Counted from the first letter of the stretch, positions 1-8,699 are shown. The stretch: DNA of 31,379 bases from JBCBWG01 sp039186015 (GCA_039186015.1 JBCDAH010000052.1:1-31379); one strand, 5' to 3'. Translations and numbers: made by a program. Notes: generated by a model from the sequence alone, not told the origin.

Positions 1-48
1 CACAAGTAAGCCTCACACTCCCACGCGAGCGATATCACCTTCAAGCTC

Positions 49-1098
49 TCAACGCGCGCTCCGCCGAAATCGCCCCATCCGCTCAGTGCTACGCTCTATG
101 GTTTCTTCTTCGCTATAAACAAAGATGCGGAAATCGTCCGTCTTATTGAGCGCCGCGACAGAGGCATCGCCTTCCAATTCCAAGGCAACTGAGCACGCCA
201 TCTGCATAAAGTCGTCTTCCGGATCTTGGCCTTCTGCCCAGGCAATGCTGTCGTCATATCGGATATCTTGCATTTCGGAGGCAATAGGGTCCCATTTGTC
301 CTTGAATGCGTCACTCACTCCGAGATCGTCCATGTGATCGTCAAAACCCCACTCGGACGGGTCGGCATCGGTGCTGTCGTCTGCGCGTTGAAACTGGATG
401 ACAACGTCGCCAAAGCCACCAAAATGACAGTATAGAAGACACCCGCAAAACGAGATCGAAGGGTGGCGTTTGGCAACATCCAAAATCACCGCGTCAACGG
501 CAGTCTTAAATGCGAAGCGGTACGTTTTCCAATCAAACTGAGTTCGGGAGCGCTTTGCGTTTCGTATTAGTCCTTCAATGCGCTGTGTGTACTGCTCGAG
601 GAATAGCCGGTTGTCCTGATCCGTCTCGGCGTCCATGGCAGGTTGGAGAATTGCGAATTGCGCCTTCAGTTCGGCCGCCTCGGTCAAGGGCTTGGTACAC
701 ACGCGGTACGCAACCATCCTCACGACTGGATCCGAATGATGAAGCAGAACCGGAAATAGCTCGTTTGCGGCGGCGTTCATAGACAGCCGCTGAAACTTCG
801 AGGCCATTCGTCTCCGCACGTCCGGCTCACTATGCTGGAGCAGTTCTGAGAACAGGGCTCGAAATGGCTCGTAGACGTCGCTCTTGAGCGCGATCCCAAC
901 CATGGCCCAATCCGAAACACGTGCGTCAGGATGCATTGCACGACATCGAAAAGTCCGAAGATGTGTGTCATCGATCGGGACACGGTCATGAATGTCCCAC
1001 CACGCATTGCACAGTTCGGTAAGCGCGGTCGTGATGTCAGGAGTTTTCGCGTGGTCCTTGACGTACGCAAGCCCCTGCGCTCTGTCGAAGTAGAACAT
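49..1098 (-). CDS. Hypothetical protein with HEAT-like repeats
   Basis: I do not recognise this 349-residue protein as a named family. Residues about 80-135 contain two helical units of HEAT-repeat style, with the pattern 'hS-p-DVRRRMA' followed by 'hSDPVVRMVAYRVC'. The C-terminal half (about 185-345) is a separate, acidic, Trp- and Asp-rich region. Its overall look (a FxxxxxxYxxFGG-like core, then an acidic stretch) recalls DUF4303-type domains, but this is only a resemblance. No signal peptide or membrane segment is seen. The ATG at 1098 has no Shine-Dalgarno sequence in front of it, so the start is uncertain. Base composition is lower in GC than the neighbours: about 50% over four 60-base lines counted, against 58-63% in single lines counted from ppk and dnaJ. 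It sits just beyond the 3' end of a tRNA-Leu gene. An accessory origin is plausible. Confidence 0.6.
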   Translation of the reverse strand: MFYFDRAQGLAYVKDHAKTPDITTALTELCNAWWDIHDRVPIDDTHLRTFRCRAMHPDARVSDWAMVGIALKSDVYEPFRALFSELLQHSEPDVRRRMASKFQRLSMNAAANELFPVLLHHSDPVVRMVAYRVCTKPLTEAAELKAQFAILQPAMDAETDQDNRLFLEQYTQRIEGLIRNAKRSRTQFDWKTYRFAFKTAVDAVILDVAKRHPSISFCGCLLYCHFGGFGDVVIQFQRADDSTDADPSEWGFDDHMDDLGVSDAFKDKWDPIASEMQDIRYDDSIAWAEGQDPEDDFMQMACSVALELEGDASVAALNKTDDFRIFVYSEEETIERSTERMGRFRRSAR

Positions 1099-1217
1099 TG
1101 CTAAGGAGATTTCACCGTTGCTTGCTGTTCGACTCGATCAGCTCTTACTCGCCCTTTGTATCGCATGCAATCGGTGACTTTGCCTACGGAAGACATGATC
1201 TAGGCGCTGGATGCCCC

Positions 1218-1303
1218 TGGTGCGGACGGCGGGACTCGAACCCGCACGAGCTAGGCTCTCAGGATTTTAAGTCCTGTGTGTCTACCGATTCCACCACGTC
1301 CGC
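1218..1303 (-). tRNA. tRNA-Leu (anticodon UAA), CCA encoded
   Basis: On the minus strand the acceptor arms GCGGACG and CGTCCGC pair, followed by discriminator A and an encoded CCA (1218-1220). The anticodon loop CTTAAAA (plus positions 1265-1271) is closed by a CAGGA/TCCTG stem and puts TAA at 1267-1269, so the tRNA reads UUA/UUG leucine codons. The T arm has the GGTTCGAGTCC core. There is a long variable arm, as expected of a class II tRNA. The gene lies 129 bp beyond the last ABC-transporter gene on the same strand; no clear promoter of its own was identified. Confidence 0.96.
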
Positions 1304-1419
1304 GTCTTCACCAAGCCAGTTGCCAGAGCTGAAGATTGTGCCCGGATTGCATTGAAGTCCGGCCAGATGCGACTGGGCCCGAACCATCTCGGACCCGTCA
1401 GCCTCAACCAGGTTTCGGA

Positions 1420-1435
1420 TCGAACCCACGAGCTA
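1420..1435 (-). repeat. tRNA T-arm-like short repeat
   Basis: The plus-strand segment at 1420-1435 repeats the tRNA segment at 1236-1253 (T arm plus variable-arm edge) except for a missing 2-nt GC. The match is 16 of 18 positions, and it overlaps the stop codon of the last dpp-like gene. On the minus strand it reads as GGGTTCGATCC, a T-arm-like core, but the flanks do not pair as a T stem. It could be a relic of a tRNA or attachment site, or chance, since the GGTTCGA core is common. Confidence 0.3.
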
Positions 1436-2422
1436 CTGGGAGCGGCGTGCCACGTGGTGACACGCAACCCGGGTCGGGCCTTGGTCAGACAGCACAGGCA
1501 TCTCCGACTTGCAAGGCTCAAACTGCAACGGACACCGCGGATGAAAGGCACAGCCAGGCGGCGGATCAATCGGACTTGGCACTTCGGCCCCGACATCTTC
1601 GAACGATCGGTCGCCCGGGACAACGTCGAGCTTCGGCACCGAGTCGAGCAACATCTGCGTGTAAGGATGCTGTGGATTTTCAAAGATCTGCTGTTGGGCA
1701 CCCGTCTCCACGATCCGGCCAAGATACATAACGCCGACCGCGTCGGACATATGCTTGACGACGGCAAGGTCATGGCTGATCAGCAAAAACGTCAGGCCCA
1801 GCGAATACTGAAGCCCGCGCATGAGGTTTAGGACTTGAGCCTGCACGGAGACATCAAGGGCTGATGTGGGCTCATCGCACACAATGAAGTCGGGCTCGCA
1901 TGCGAGAGCACGCGCGATCGCAATCCGTTGGCGCTGCCCGCCGGAAAACTCGTGCGGATACTTTTCCGCGTCCCGCGGGTCGAGGCCAACCAGTTCCAAC
2001 AACTCGTCCACGCGCTCACGAACGGCCTGATCCCCGATCAGCAAACCGAACGTGCGGATTGGCTCGGCGACAATCCATGCCACCCGCCAGCGGGGGTTGA
2101 GGCTAGCGTAGGGATCCTGGAAGATCATCTGCACGCGACGGCGCTGACTGGACCAATTTGGTCCGCCGACCGGCATACCGTCGAACACAACCTGACCGGC
2201 CGAAGGGGCCGTAAGGCCGACAACCAAGCGTGCGACCGTCGATTTACCACACCCGGATTCACCGACCAGACCAAATGTACCGCCGCGCGGAATCGAGAAC
2301 GACACATCGCTGACGGCTTTGAGATAACGTCGGGATTCACCCTCAATCACGCGATTGAGCCAAGGCTTCGACACGTCGAACTGACGGCTGACCCCCTGAA
2401 CCTCCACGAGCGGCTTAGTCAT
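1433..2422 (-). CDS. Peptide ABC transporter ATP-binding protein (DppF/OppF type)
   Basis: One of two cytoplasmic ATPases that power an oligopeptide/dipeptide-type importer. In the 329 residues are Walker A GESGCGKST (54-62), Q-loop Gln102, signature SGGQRQR (160-166), Walker B ending CDEP (182-185) and switch His217. The C-terminal PPGCAFHPRCP segment with clustered cysteines is the oligopeptide/dipeptide ATPase C-terminal domain (the 'oligo_HPY' type). The start overlaps the upstream ATPase gene by 8 bp (ATGACTAA), which indicates translational coupling. It is the last gene of the five-gene transport operon. The family assignment is secure; the substrate cannot be read from the ATPase. Confidence 0.93.
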   Translation of the reverse strand: MTKPLVEVQGVSRQFDVSKPWLNRVIEGESRRYLKAVSDVSFSIPRGGTFGLVGESGCGKSTVARLVVGLTAPSAGQVVFDGMPVGGPNWSSQRRRVQMIFQDPYASLNPRWRVAWIVAEPIRTFGLLIGDQAVRERVDELLELVGLDPRDAEKYPHEFSGGQRQRIAIARALACEPDFIVCDEPTSALDVSVQAQVLNLMRGLQYSLGLTFLLISHDLAVVKHMSDAVGVMYLGRIVETGAQQQIFENPQHPYTQMLLDSVPKLDVVPGDRSFEDVGAEVPSPIDPPPGCAFHPRCPLQFEPCKSEMPVLSDQGPTRVACHHVARRSQ

Positions 2423-3464
2423 GTGCCGCCGTCCCGAACGCCTGCTCGCGCCGCGCCGTCTCGCTGTCGTCCCACAGCCAGCACGCCACCGAACTCTTTT
2501 GCAGCGGGATCAGTTCCGGCCGCTCAAGCCGACAGCGATCAAAGCAGTCCTTGCATCGCGGGTGGAAACGACAGCCGTCGGGCATGGCCCCCAGTCGCGG
2601 CATAGTCCCGGGGATCTGCACCAACGTATCCGCCTCCTCATCGAGTTTCGGGATCGTGCCCATCAGCCCGCGTGTGTAAGGATGTTTCGGCGCATGGATG
2701 GTATCGGCAACAGGCCCAATCTCGACGATCCGCCCGGCGTACATGACAGCGATCCGGTCTGCCGTCTCCGCGATCACACCCATGTCATGGGTAATGAGAA
2801 CAACAGCGGTGCCCCGTTCGGCACAGGCGCGCTTCAGGACGGCAATCACCTGCGCCTGCACCGAAACATCCAAGGCCGTCGTCGGCTCGTCAGCAATCAC
2901 GAGTTCCGGGTCGGCACACAGGGCCAAGGCGATAACGACGCGCTGCCGCATGCCACCCGACAGCTGATGCGGATAAGCCGCCATGCGCTCCTCGGCGGCC
3001 GGCAATCCCACCTCCTGCAACAGCGCGATCGCACGGGCACGTGCCGCAGCCAGGTCGACATTCTTGTGCGTGCGAATGGTTTCGATGATTTGATCGCCAA
3101 TCGGAAACAATGGATTGAGCGCCGTGAGCGGATCTTGAAAAACCATGCCGATCTTGGAGCCACGGATCTTCTTCATCTCCGTGCGCGACAACTGATCAAT
3201 CCGTCTCTGGCGGAGGTGAATCTCGCCGCTGACAATACGGCCCGGTGGCGCCAACAGCCCGATGATCGCTTGCCCGGTCATCGACTTGCCTGCGCCGGAC
3301 TCCCCGACCAGCCCAAGCACTTCACCGGGCGCCACGGTAAAGGACACACCGTCAATCGCGACAAGAGAACCGCGCCGCCCTGGGAACGCAACTCTCAAAT
3401 CGCGTACCGCCAGCAGGTGTTCGCCGCGTTGCGCATCATCATGCGCGGCATCGATAAGCGACAT
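2415..3464 (-). CDS. Peptide ABC transporter ATP-binding protein (DppD/OppD type)
   Basis: The second ATPase of the peptide-type importer, 349 residues. Visible motifs are Walker A GESGAGKSM (54-62), Q-loop Gln110, signature LSGGMRQR (168-175), Walker B ending ADEP (191-194) and switch His226, then the C-terminal peptide-transporter extension with GCRFHPRCKDC. OppD/DppD and OppF/DppF proteins act as a heterodimer, and the two genes here are adjacent and overlapping. The ATG overlaps the stop codon of the preceding permease gene by one base (TGATG), a typical coupling arrangement. Confidence 0.93.
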   Translation of the reverse strand: MSLIDAAHDDAQRGEHLLAVRDLRVAFPGRRGSLVAIDGVSFTVAPGEVLGLVGESGAGKSMTGQAIIGLLAPPGRIVSGEIHLRQRRIDQLSRTEMKKIRGSKIGMVFQDPLTALNPLFPIGDQIIETIRTHKNVDLAAARARAIALLQEVGLPAAEERMAAYPHQLSGGMRQRVVIALALCADPELVIADEPTTALDVSVQAQVIAVLKRACAERGTAVVLITHDMGVIAETADRIAVMYAGRIVEIGPVADTIHAPKHPYTRGLMGTIPKLDEEADTLVQIPGTMPRLGAMPDGCRFHPRCKDCFDRCRLERPELIPLQKSSVACWLWDDSETARREQAFGTAAHD

Positions 3465-4465
3465 CAGCGCAACCTCGGGTTAAGGGCATCACGCAACCAA
3501 TCGCCCAACAGGTTGACCGACAAGGCCAGTGCAAGGAGGGTTAGAGCCGGAAACAAGAGGATCCACCACTCTCCTGAGAAGAGAAATCCTTGGCCGATTC
3601 GAATAAGCGTTCCTAGGGAGGGCTGCGTCGGCGGCACACCAACGCCAAGAAACGACAACGTCGCTTCAGCAATAATGGCAAGCGCAAGCCCGATCGTCGC
3701 AATCACCAGAATCGGTCCGACGGCATTCGGAAGAATATGGGTTGCCGTGATCCGCAGCGGGCTAACGCCAATCAAACGTGCCGCCTGCACGTATTCCTTC
3801 TCTTTCTCGACCAACACGATCCCGCGCACGGCACGCGCATACTGAACCCACTCGGATAACCCGATGGCGAGGATCAGGACCCACATGGCCGCCGCCTCTC
3901 GCTCGGTCGGCGGAATAAAGCCGCGCGCAACACCGTATATCAGCAGCGCTATGAGAATGGACGGAAACGACAATTGGACATCCGCAACCCGCATTACCAT
4001 CGCGTCGATCCAACCACCCCGATAGCCCGACAGCAGCCCCAGCCCGACGCCGAGGATCAGTGAAAAGGCAACCGCCGCGAACCCAACAAACAGGGAAATG
4101 CGGGACCCGTAGAGAATTGCAGAAAAGATATCGCGTCCCTGGTCGTCCGTCCCCAGCCAGTAAACGTTGCCCGTGAACTCGTTTGGGGTCATTGGCTTGG
4201 AGAAACCGTCCATCAGGTTGAGGGTCGCCGGATTGAACGGTTCATGCGGCGCCACCCACGGCGCGAGAACGGCCGAAATCACAATGACGGCGACGGTTAC
4301 GGCGGCAACGATCGCGACCGGAGACCGACGAAACGAATATGCAAGGTCGCTATCAAGTGCCTCGCGCAACCAACGCCCGAAGATCTCGCGGCGCGGCAGT
4401 ACCGGTTTGCTGTCGGAGGTCCTGTCGGGCCGGGGTTTCATCTTACGGTTAGCGCCCTTGTGCAT
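3464..4465 (-). CDS. Peptide ABC transporter permease (DppC/OppC type)
   Basis: Inner-membrane permease of the peptide-type importer, 333 residues. An N-terminal helix (about 45-70, rich in Ala/Val/Ile) is followed by a periplasmic loop with the APWVAPHEP motif typical of OppC/DppC N-termini. Further membrane segments follow, along with an EAA-type loop near 'RAVRGIVLVEKEKEYVQAARLIG' (interaction site for the ATPases), and the C-terminus ends DALNPRLR. The start could be this ATG, which overlaps the upstream permease gene by 17 bp, or an in-frame ATG at 4441; neither has a strong ribosome binding site. Confidence 0.92.
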   Translation of the reverse strand: MHKGANRKMKPRPDRTSDSKPVLPRREIFGRWLREALDSDLAYSFRRSPVAIVAAVTVAVIVISAVLAPWVAPHEPFNPATLNLMDGFSKPMTPNEFTGNVYWLGTDDQGRDIFSAILYGSRISLFVGFAAVAFSLILGVGLGLLSGYRGGWIDAMVMRVADVQLSFPSILIALLIYGVARGFIPPTEREAAAMWVLILAIGLSEWVQYARAVRGIVLVEKEKEYVQAARLIGVSPLRITATHILPNAVGPILVIATIGLALAIIAEATLSFLGVGVPPTQPSLGTLIRIGQGFLFSGEWWILLFPALTLLALALSVNLLGDWLRDALNPRLR

Positions 4466-5429
4466 CGCGAATGCGTGGATCGACCAAATAGTAGAGAAGA
4501 TCGACCGAAAGATTAATCGTTACGAAAATAACTGAGATTAACAGCAAATAGGCTGCCATCACCGGGACGTCGACAAACTGGATCGCATCAATAAACAGCA
4601 GTCCGACACCGGGCCATTGAAATACGGTTTCCGTAATAATGGCGAACGCAATAATAGACCCCAACTGCAGTCCCGTAATCGTGATAACGGGGACCATCGT
4701 ATTCTTGAGAGCATGTTTGAAATGTAGCACTCCGTCGCTCAGGCCGCGCGCCTCGGCAAACTTGATGTAGTCAGTGCGCAGCACCTCCAGCATCTCGGCG
4801 CGCACGAGCCGCATGATCAGAGTCAACTGGTAGAGCCCAAGTGTGATTGCGGGCAGAATGATCGACTTGAGTCCGCTGAGCGTGATAAGGCCGGTGTCCC
4901 ACCAGCCGAGATCGACGACGTCTCCGCGGCCAAACGACGGAAGCCATTTCAGTTCAACCGCAAACACCCAAATCAGAAGTATGCCGATTAAAAATGTCGG
5001 CAACGATACACCGATCAAAGACCCCGCCATAACGATATTGGACACGACGCCGTCGCGCCGCAACGCCGTATAGACGCCGAGACCGAGCCCGCCAAAAAAA
5101 GCAAGCAATCCCGAGACGAACGCGAGTTCGAGCGTCGCAGGCAAACGCTCTGCGATCACCTCAGTGACCGGGCGGCTCTGGCGATAGGAAACGCCGAATT
5201 CACCTTGCGCTGCATTCCCGATAAAGCGCAGGTACTGAATGTAGAAGGGATCATTCAGGCCAAGCCGGTCGAGCAGCGCCTCGCGATCGGCAACAGTCGC
5301 TTCCTGGCCAAGCATGTTTTCGACAGGATCGCCGACATATCGAAACATCGTGAAGGCCACCAGTCCAACGACGAGAAGGACAGCGATGGATTGGAGCACA
5401 CGGCGCAATATGTAAGCGAGCATAAGCAT
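4449..5429 (-). CDS. Peptide ABC transporter permease (DppB/OppB type)
   Basis: Inner-membrane permease that pairs with the DppC-type protein, 326 residues. The N-terminus has the family's opening helix, YILRRVLQSIAVLLVV. Residues about 60-75 carry the 'QYLRFIGNAAQGEFGVSYR' element seen in DppB/OppB. The EAA loop is near 'AEMLEVLRTDYIKFAEARGL', and the end is VDLLYYLVDPRIR. It follows the binding-protein gene after a 219-bp gap that contains a hairpin. An in-frame ATG two codons in (5423) has GAGAG 6 nt upstream and may be the true start. Confidence 0.93.
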   Translation of the reverse strand: MLMLAYILRRVLQSIAVLLVVGLVAFTMFRYVGDPVENMLGQEATVADREALLDRLGLNDPFYIQYLRFIGNAAQGEFGVSYRQSRPVTEVIAERLPATLELAFVSGLLAFFGGLGLGVYTALRRDGVVSNIVMAGSLIGVSLPTFLIGILLIWVFAVELKWLPSFGRGDVVDLGWWDTGLITLSGLKSIILPAITLGLYQLTLIMRLVRAEMLEVLRTDYIKFAEARGLSDGVLHFKHALKNTMVPVITITGLQLGSIIAFAIITETVFQWPGVGLLFIDAIQFVDVPVMAAYLLLISVIFVTINLSVDLLYYLVDPRIRDAQGR

Positions 5430-5605
5430 CTCTCGCGTGCGGCGCGAATTCGCCCCGCGATCTAAACTCGGAACACCGGAAGACCCTAACGCAGTCTCCC
5501 GCCAGCCCTTACGACGTCTCCATGCGGCGGCATGTCGGCATCAGTGTTATCACGACTATGGACGTTCGTCGCCAGGGCGAGGTGTATGAGGCGAGATAGT
5601 CAGTC

Positions 5606-5635
5606 CTCTGGCCGACCTGAGGCGGCCGGCCAGAG
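5606..5635 (-). other. Intercistronic hairpin after the binding-protein gene
   Basis: A 9-bp perfect stem (CTCTGGCCG at 5606-5614 with CGGCCAGAG at 5627-5635) with a 12-nt loop lies 13 bp past the stop codon of the binding-protein gene. No T-run follows on the minus strand, so it is not a complete intrinsic terminator. Such hairpins between a binding-protein gene and its permease genes often protect the upstream message or limit read-through, giving more binding protein than permease. That role is inferred here. Confidence 0.55.
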
Positions 5636-5648
5636 TAAAGCATGCTGA

Positions 5649-7244
5649 TCAGTTGCTATACTTGAGGAATTTGAAATGAGGTTGGTCTTCGGGCTGAACC
5701 GAGAACTCAATCTCATTCTTCATACCCCAGTTCAAAACCTGGTGGTGGATCGCCACGTAGAGCGCTTCCTTTTGCACGGTCGCCCAGATCTCACCAATCA
5801 TCGTGTTGCGCTTTGCGGCGTCTGTTTCCGAAGCAAGCCCTTGGATCTTCTTATCAATATCCGCATTCACAAAGCGGGTTCCGTTCCATGAGCCGAACTT
5901 GTCTGTCGTGCTATGAACAAGGAAGTTGAAGATATACTCGGAGTCAAACGTCGGCACGCCCCAACCCAACATGTAGAAGTCGGTCTGCTTGGTTTTGATA
6001 AGCGGGAAGTGCTGCGCTTTCGGCTTGGAATCCAACGTGACCTTGATGCCGATCCGGCCGAGCATACCGGTTGCAGCCTGGCAGATCGCCTCGTCGTTGA
6101 TGTAGCGATCATTCGGACAGTTCAGTGTGATTCCAAAACCGTCCTCATATCCAGCCGCCTTTAGCAGCTCTTTGGCCTTGGCAACGTCAGCCTTGGGATA
6201 TGCATCCAGTTCCTTCGTCCAGCCGTTGACGAACGGCGGCATGATTACGCCCGTCGGCTGGGACTGCCCGCGCATGACCACCCGCTTGATTGCGTCGCGA
6301 TCGATTGCAATGTTGATCGCCTGACGGACGCGCACATCTGCAAGTGGGTTCTTGCCGGATACCGTGTCACTCTTGAGATCCGCATCTCCCATGTTCATCC
6401 CGAAGAATATGGTTCGGTTCTGCGGAGCTGTTACGACTTTAAGCTTCGAGTCACCGGCGACCCTGGCCAAGTCTTGAACGGGTACGTCTTGGACGAGATC
6501 GATCTCGCCGGAGAGCAAGGCTGCAACCCGCGTGGCGGCTGACTTGATCGGCGTGTAGATAATCTCCGTCACTTCCAGCGGGAACTTGCCCTTACCCCAA
6601 TAGTTCGGGTTGGCTTTCAAAACTGTCTTGGCGTCCGGAGCCCGGCTGACCAGCATGTATGCGCCGGTCCCATTGGTATTCGAGACCGCAAAGTTCTTTT
6701 CGCCGGCTTCGAAGTTCTGCGGGTCCTGGACGTTGTTCCTTTTCGCCCAGTCCTCGTCCATGACGAAGAGGTTGGTCATATTGTTGGGCAGAAGCGGGTT
6801 GGGGCCCTTGGTCGTAATGCGAACTGTGTGGTCGTCGACCTTCGCGATATCGGTCACCGACGAGAGGAGTTCCTTCATGGCCGATGTCGGACGCATGGCG
6901 CGCTTGAAAGAGAACACAACGTCGTCTGCCGTGAACGCGCTGCCGTCATGGAACGTCACGCCTTGGCGGAGCTTGAACTCCCAAACCTTGGGATCGCTTG
7001 TCGGCGCCCACGAGACAGCCAGAGACGGAATGATCTTGCCGCTCATGTCGCGATGGAGGAGCGTCTCATAGATTTGATGCGCAAGAGCATGAGTGGGGCC
7101 CTCGTTTTGCGCATGCGGGTCCAACGTCAGGCTATCGCCTTGCCGTGCCCATTTCAAAGTCTTCGCGCTGCTTGCCGTCGTCGTGACAACAAGACCGGCA
7201 ATCACGGCAAGAGCCGCCGCAGTACTCACGTGTCCCAGCTTCAT
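5649..7244 (-). CDS. Peptide ABC transporter substrate-binding protein (SBP family 5)
   Basis: Periplasmic binding protein of the peptide importer, 531 residues. Residues 1-27 form a signal peptide (basic MKLGH start, hydrophobic AAALAVIAGLVVTTT, cleavage near SSA-K). The mature part has the family-5 landmarks: 'DSLTLDPH' near the N-terminus, the 'WEFKLRQGVTFHDGSAFTADDVVFSFKR' signature region (about 98-120), 'NPLADVRVRQAINIAIDRDAIKRVV' (about 300-325) and 'AKELLKAAGYEDGFGITL'. No lipobox is seen, so it should be soluble. GGAGG lies 11 nt before the ATG. The family also binds nickel, haem, glutathione and opines, so peptide is the default reading rather than proven. It is the first gene of the transport operon. 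Confidence 0.94.
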   Translation of the reverse strand: MKLGHVSTAAALAVIAGLVVTTTASSAKTLKWARQGDSLTLDPHAQNEGPTHALAHQIYETLLHRDMSGKIIPSLAVSWAPTSDPKVWEFKLRQGVTFHDGSAFTADDVVFSFKRAMRPTSAMKELLSSVTDIAKVDDHTVRITTKGPNPLLPNNMTNLFVMDEDWAKRNNVQDPQNFEAGEKNFAVSNTNGTGAYMLVSRAPDAKTVLKANPNYWGKGKFPLEVTEIIYTPIKSAATRVAALLSGEIDLVQDVPVQDLARVAGDSKLKVVTAPQNRTIFFGMNMGDADLKSDTVSGKNPLADVRVRQAINIAIDRDAIKRVVMRGQSQPTGVIMPPFVNGWTKELDAYPKADVAKAKELLKAAGYEDGFGITLNCPNDRYINDEAICQAATGMLGRIGIKVTLDSKPKAQHFPLIKTKQTDFYMLGWGVPTFDSEYIFNFLVHSTTDKFGSWNGTRFVNADIDKKIQGLASETDAAKRNTMIGEIWATVQKEALYVAIHHQVLNWGMKNEIEFSVQPEDQPHFKFLKYSN

Positions 7245-7278
7245 CTGTTTCTTATCCTCCGGTTATACACTTCACCAC

Positions 7279-7290
7279 GACAACTTTGTC
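7279..7290. promoter_or_regulatory. Short palindrome upstream of the SBP gene
   Basis: GACAA-CT-TTGTC forms a 5-bp inverted repeat 35-46 bp upstream of the binding-protein start codon, in the gap that must hold the promoter of the transport operon. It could be an operator, but it is short and could arise by chance. No convincing -35/-10 pair was found with it. Confidence 0.2.
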
Positions 7291-7440
7291 ATTCAGTCAA
7301 TCAAACGCAGTCGGGCTCAGACGGCAAGGCATTCATGTTAAGCTGATGCGTCGATCCCATCAGAAACACGCGCGAAAGCTCGCTGAGAACGTTTCAGACT
7401 GAGCCGGCACCAGCCTACACCCGAGTTTCGATCCTTCTGG

Positions 7441-7464
7441 CCGGCCACATGGGGTGCGGGCCGG
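7441..7464 (-). other. Weak hairpin downstream of ceramidase gene
   Basis: CCGGCC (7441-7446) can pair with GGCCGG (7459-7464) across a 12-nt loop, about 60 bp past the stop of the ceramidase-family gene. No T-run follows on the minus strand. It may be part of a transcription end region between this unit and the ABC operon, with low certainty. The rest of 7245-7526 shows nothing else that I can identify. Confidence 0.2.
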
Positions 7465-7526
7465 CAAAGTAAGCCCGCCCACGGCGGAAATGATTTCATG
7501 CGTTGGACCGTACGTCAGACTGAGGC

Positions 7527-8207
7527 TCAGGCGCGCTGCCGCCCGTGCCTTATCGCAGCGCTCAGGAGTAGGAACAGCAGCGTTGCATTCAGCACGTGCC
7601 ATAGGAAGTGTAGTCCGATGGGATCCAAACCATTGATGCGCGTATAGGGACAAAGTGCCTGGTCCAGTGAGCGGAACGTCAGCGATACGGCAAACACCAC
7701 GGCAGCCGATATGAGATAGCCGCCGGCGGCATGACCTTTGACCGCTAACACGAGCCCGATGAGTGCCATCGCGATAAAGGCCGGGAAGTAGGCAACAGAC
7801 CCATTCAGACAGGGACCGCCATCGCACCGCATCATGCTCGCTTGTGCCAGAGTGACAAAAAACACAACCAACCCGATCGCCACCGCCCACCACGGCAGGT
7901 TCAGATATTGGCGCAGCGCATACCCCATGTAGGCCATCATAAAAATGCCGATCGGGATAACATCTGCGAGAGATGCCCAGACTGTCGCGAAGGTGTGGAA
8001 CAGAAAACTCCCGATCCCGATGATGGCGACAACCGCCACCAGGATCAGTTCCGGTAAGCCCGTGCGCCCTTTTGGCGTCGCCATCCATTGTACAAGGGCC
8101 AAAACAGCCGCGATGAGGAATGCGACATTGGTAACGGCGTTGATCGGCTCAGCCCAGAACGCCGTGTCCAGACCGCGCTCACAATAGGCGAACACCTGCT
8201 CGTACAT
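7527..8207 (-). CDS. Ceramidase-family integral membrane hydrolase
   Basis: A 226-residue protein with about seven hydrophobic segments that matches the alkaline ceramidase family (PF05875 type). Family members cleave the N-acyl bond of ceramides, using zinc held by three histidines and a serine/aspartate pair. Visible conserved residues are Glu20 with Asn23/Asn27 (E-P-I-N-x-x-T-N), the GIGSFLFH block ending at His71, Asp82 in SLAD, R-S-L-D-Q-x-L-C (179-186), and H-F-L-W-H with His200 and His204. These cover the zinc ligands and the catalytic Asp known for the family. Length is usual for bacterial members. The gene starts 16 bp after the stop of a small membrane-protein gene on the same strand, so it is likely co-transcribed. 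The substrate in bacteria is often unknown; sphingolipid or another N-acyl lipid is inferred. Confidence 0.87.
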   Translation of the reverse strand: MYEQVFAYCERGLDTAFWAEPINAVTNVAFLIAAVLALVQWMATPKGRTGLPELILVAVVAIIGIGSFLFHTFATVWASLADVIPIGIFMMAYMGYALRQYLNLPWWAVAIGLVVFFVTLAQASMMRCDGGPCLNGSVAYFPAFIAMALIGLVLAVKGHAAGGYLISAAVVFAVSLTFRSLDQALCPYTRINGLDPIGLHFLWHVLNATLLFLLLSAAIRHGRQRA

Positions 8208-8223
8208 GTTGGCTTGCCCTCGC

Positions 8224-8691
8224 TCATGATCCTATCTTTCGTCGCATCACAAAGCGCAACGCCGGTCCATAGGCAATCCATAGAGTGAGCGCTTGGATCA
8301 AGAGCGAACCCAAAATGACACCAATGACGCCGAACCAAGACACCTGCTGGACAACTCTGTCGAATGTCAGCATCAAGCCGCCGAGACCCGAACTCGTGAA
8401 TAGGCTTGCGACAATCATGTCGACAATATCCGTCACCAGCGAAACGATGGTTGAGCCCCACACCAGCTTTGACATTTCGTTGTCAACCGGCGTTCGGCCG
8501 GCACGACGCGCAAACGCCACTCCGGCGTATACCGCTGCGATCATCGCGGTAACGAGATAGATGTTGCGATCGAATGCGAAACCGAGAAACGGCTGGACAC
8601 TGCTCACACCAAGCATTAGCGCATAGTTGGCAATCGAAAACCTAAAGAGCGGGCGCCAAACCGGAAAATGTGCTACAGCTTCCGGAAAAAT
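8224..8691 (-). CDS. Small four-helix membrane protein, apparent ATT start
   Basis: Paralogue of the gene at 8973-9446. Both have R-x-GRTP-x(3)-E-x-x-KLVW-x-S in the middle and (L)QAL-x-LW-x-AYGP-x-LR near the end, with four hydrophobic segments. The first ATG in frame is at 8616 and gives only 130 residues. However, homology to the paralogue continues upstream of it (FSIANYALMLGVSS against WFAVAQFALVIGVSA), and no ATG, GTG or TTG lies between that ATG and the upstream in-frame TAG (8704-8706). An in-frame ATT at 8689-8691 sits 8 nt after a perfect AGGAGG (8700-8705). Starting there gives 155 residues, against 157 for the paralogue. The family may be ABZJ_00895-like; that is a guess from the motif pattern. 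Function is unknown. It is likely co-transcribed with the ceramidase gene. Confidence 0.7.
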   Translation of the reverse strand: MFPEAVAHFPVWRPLFRFSIANYALMLGVSSVQPFLGFAFDRNIYLVTAMIAAVYAGVAFARRAGRTPVDNEMSKLVWGSTIVSLVTDIVDMIVASLFTSSGLGGLMLTFDRVVQQVSWFGVIGVILGSLLIQALTLWIAYGPALRFVMRRKIGS

Positions 8692-8699
8692 GGGAAAAT

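Noticed and set aside
2421..3845. 474-residue plus-strand ORF opposite the two ATPase genes
   Set aside because: It lies wholly across two conserved ATPase/permease genes; the protein is His/Arg/Gln-rich without motifs, a typical shadow of GC-rich coding DNA.
7360..8088. 242-residue ORF antisense-frame to the ceramidase gene on the same strand
   Set aside because: It is in another frame of a well-supported gene, rich in Cys, Arg and Gly, with no family features.
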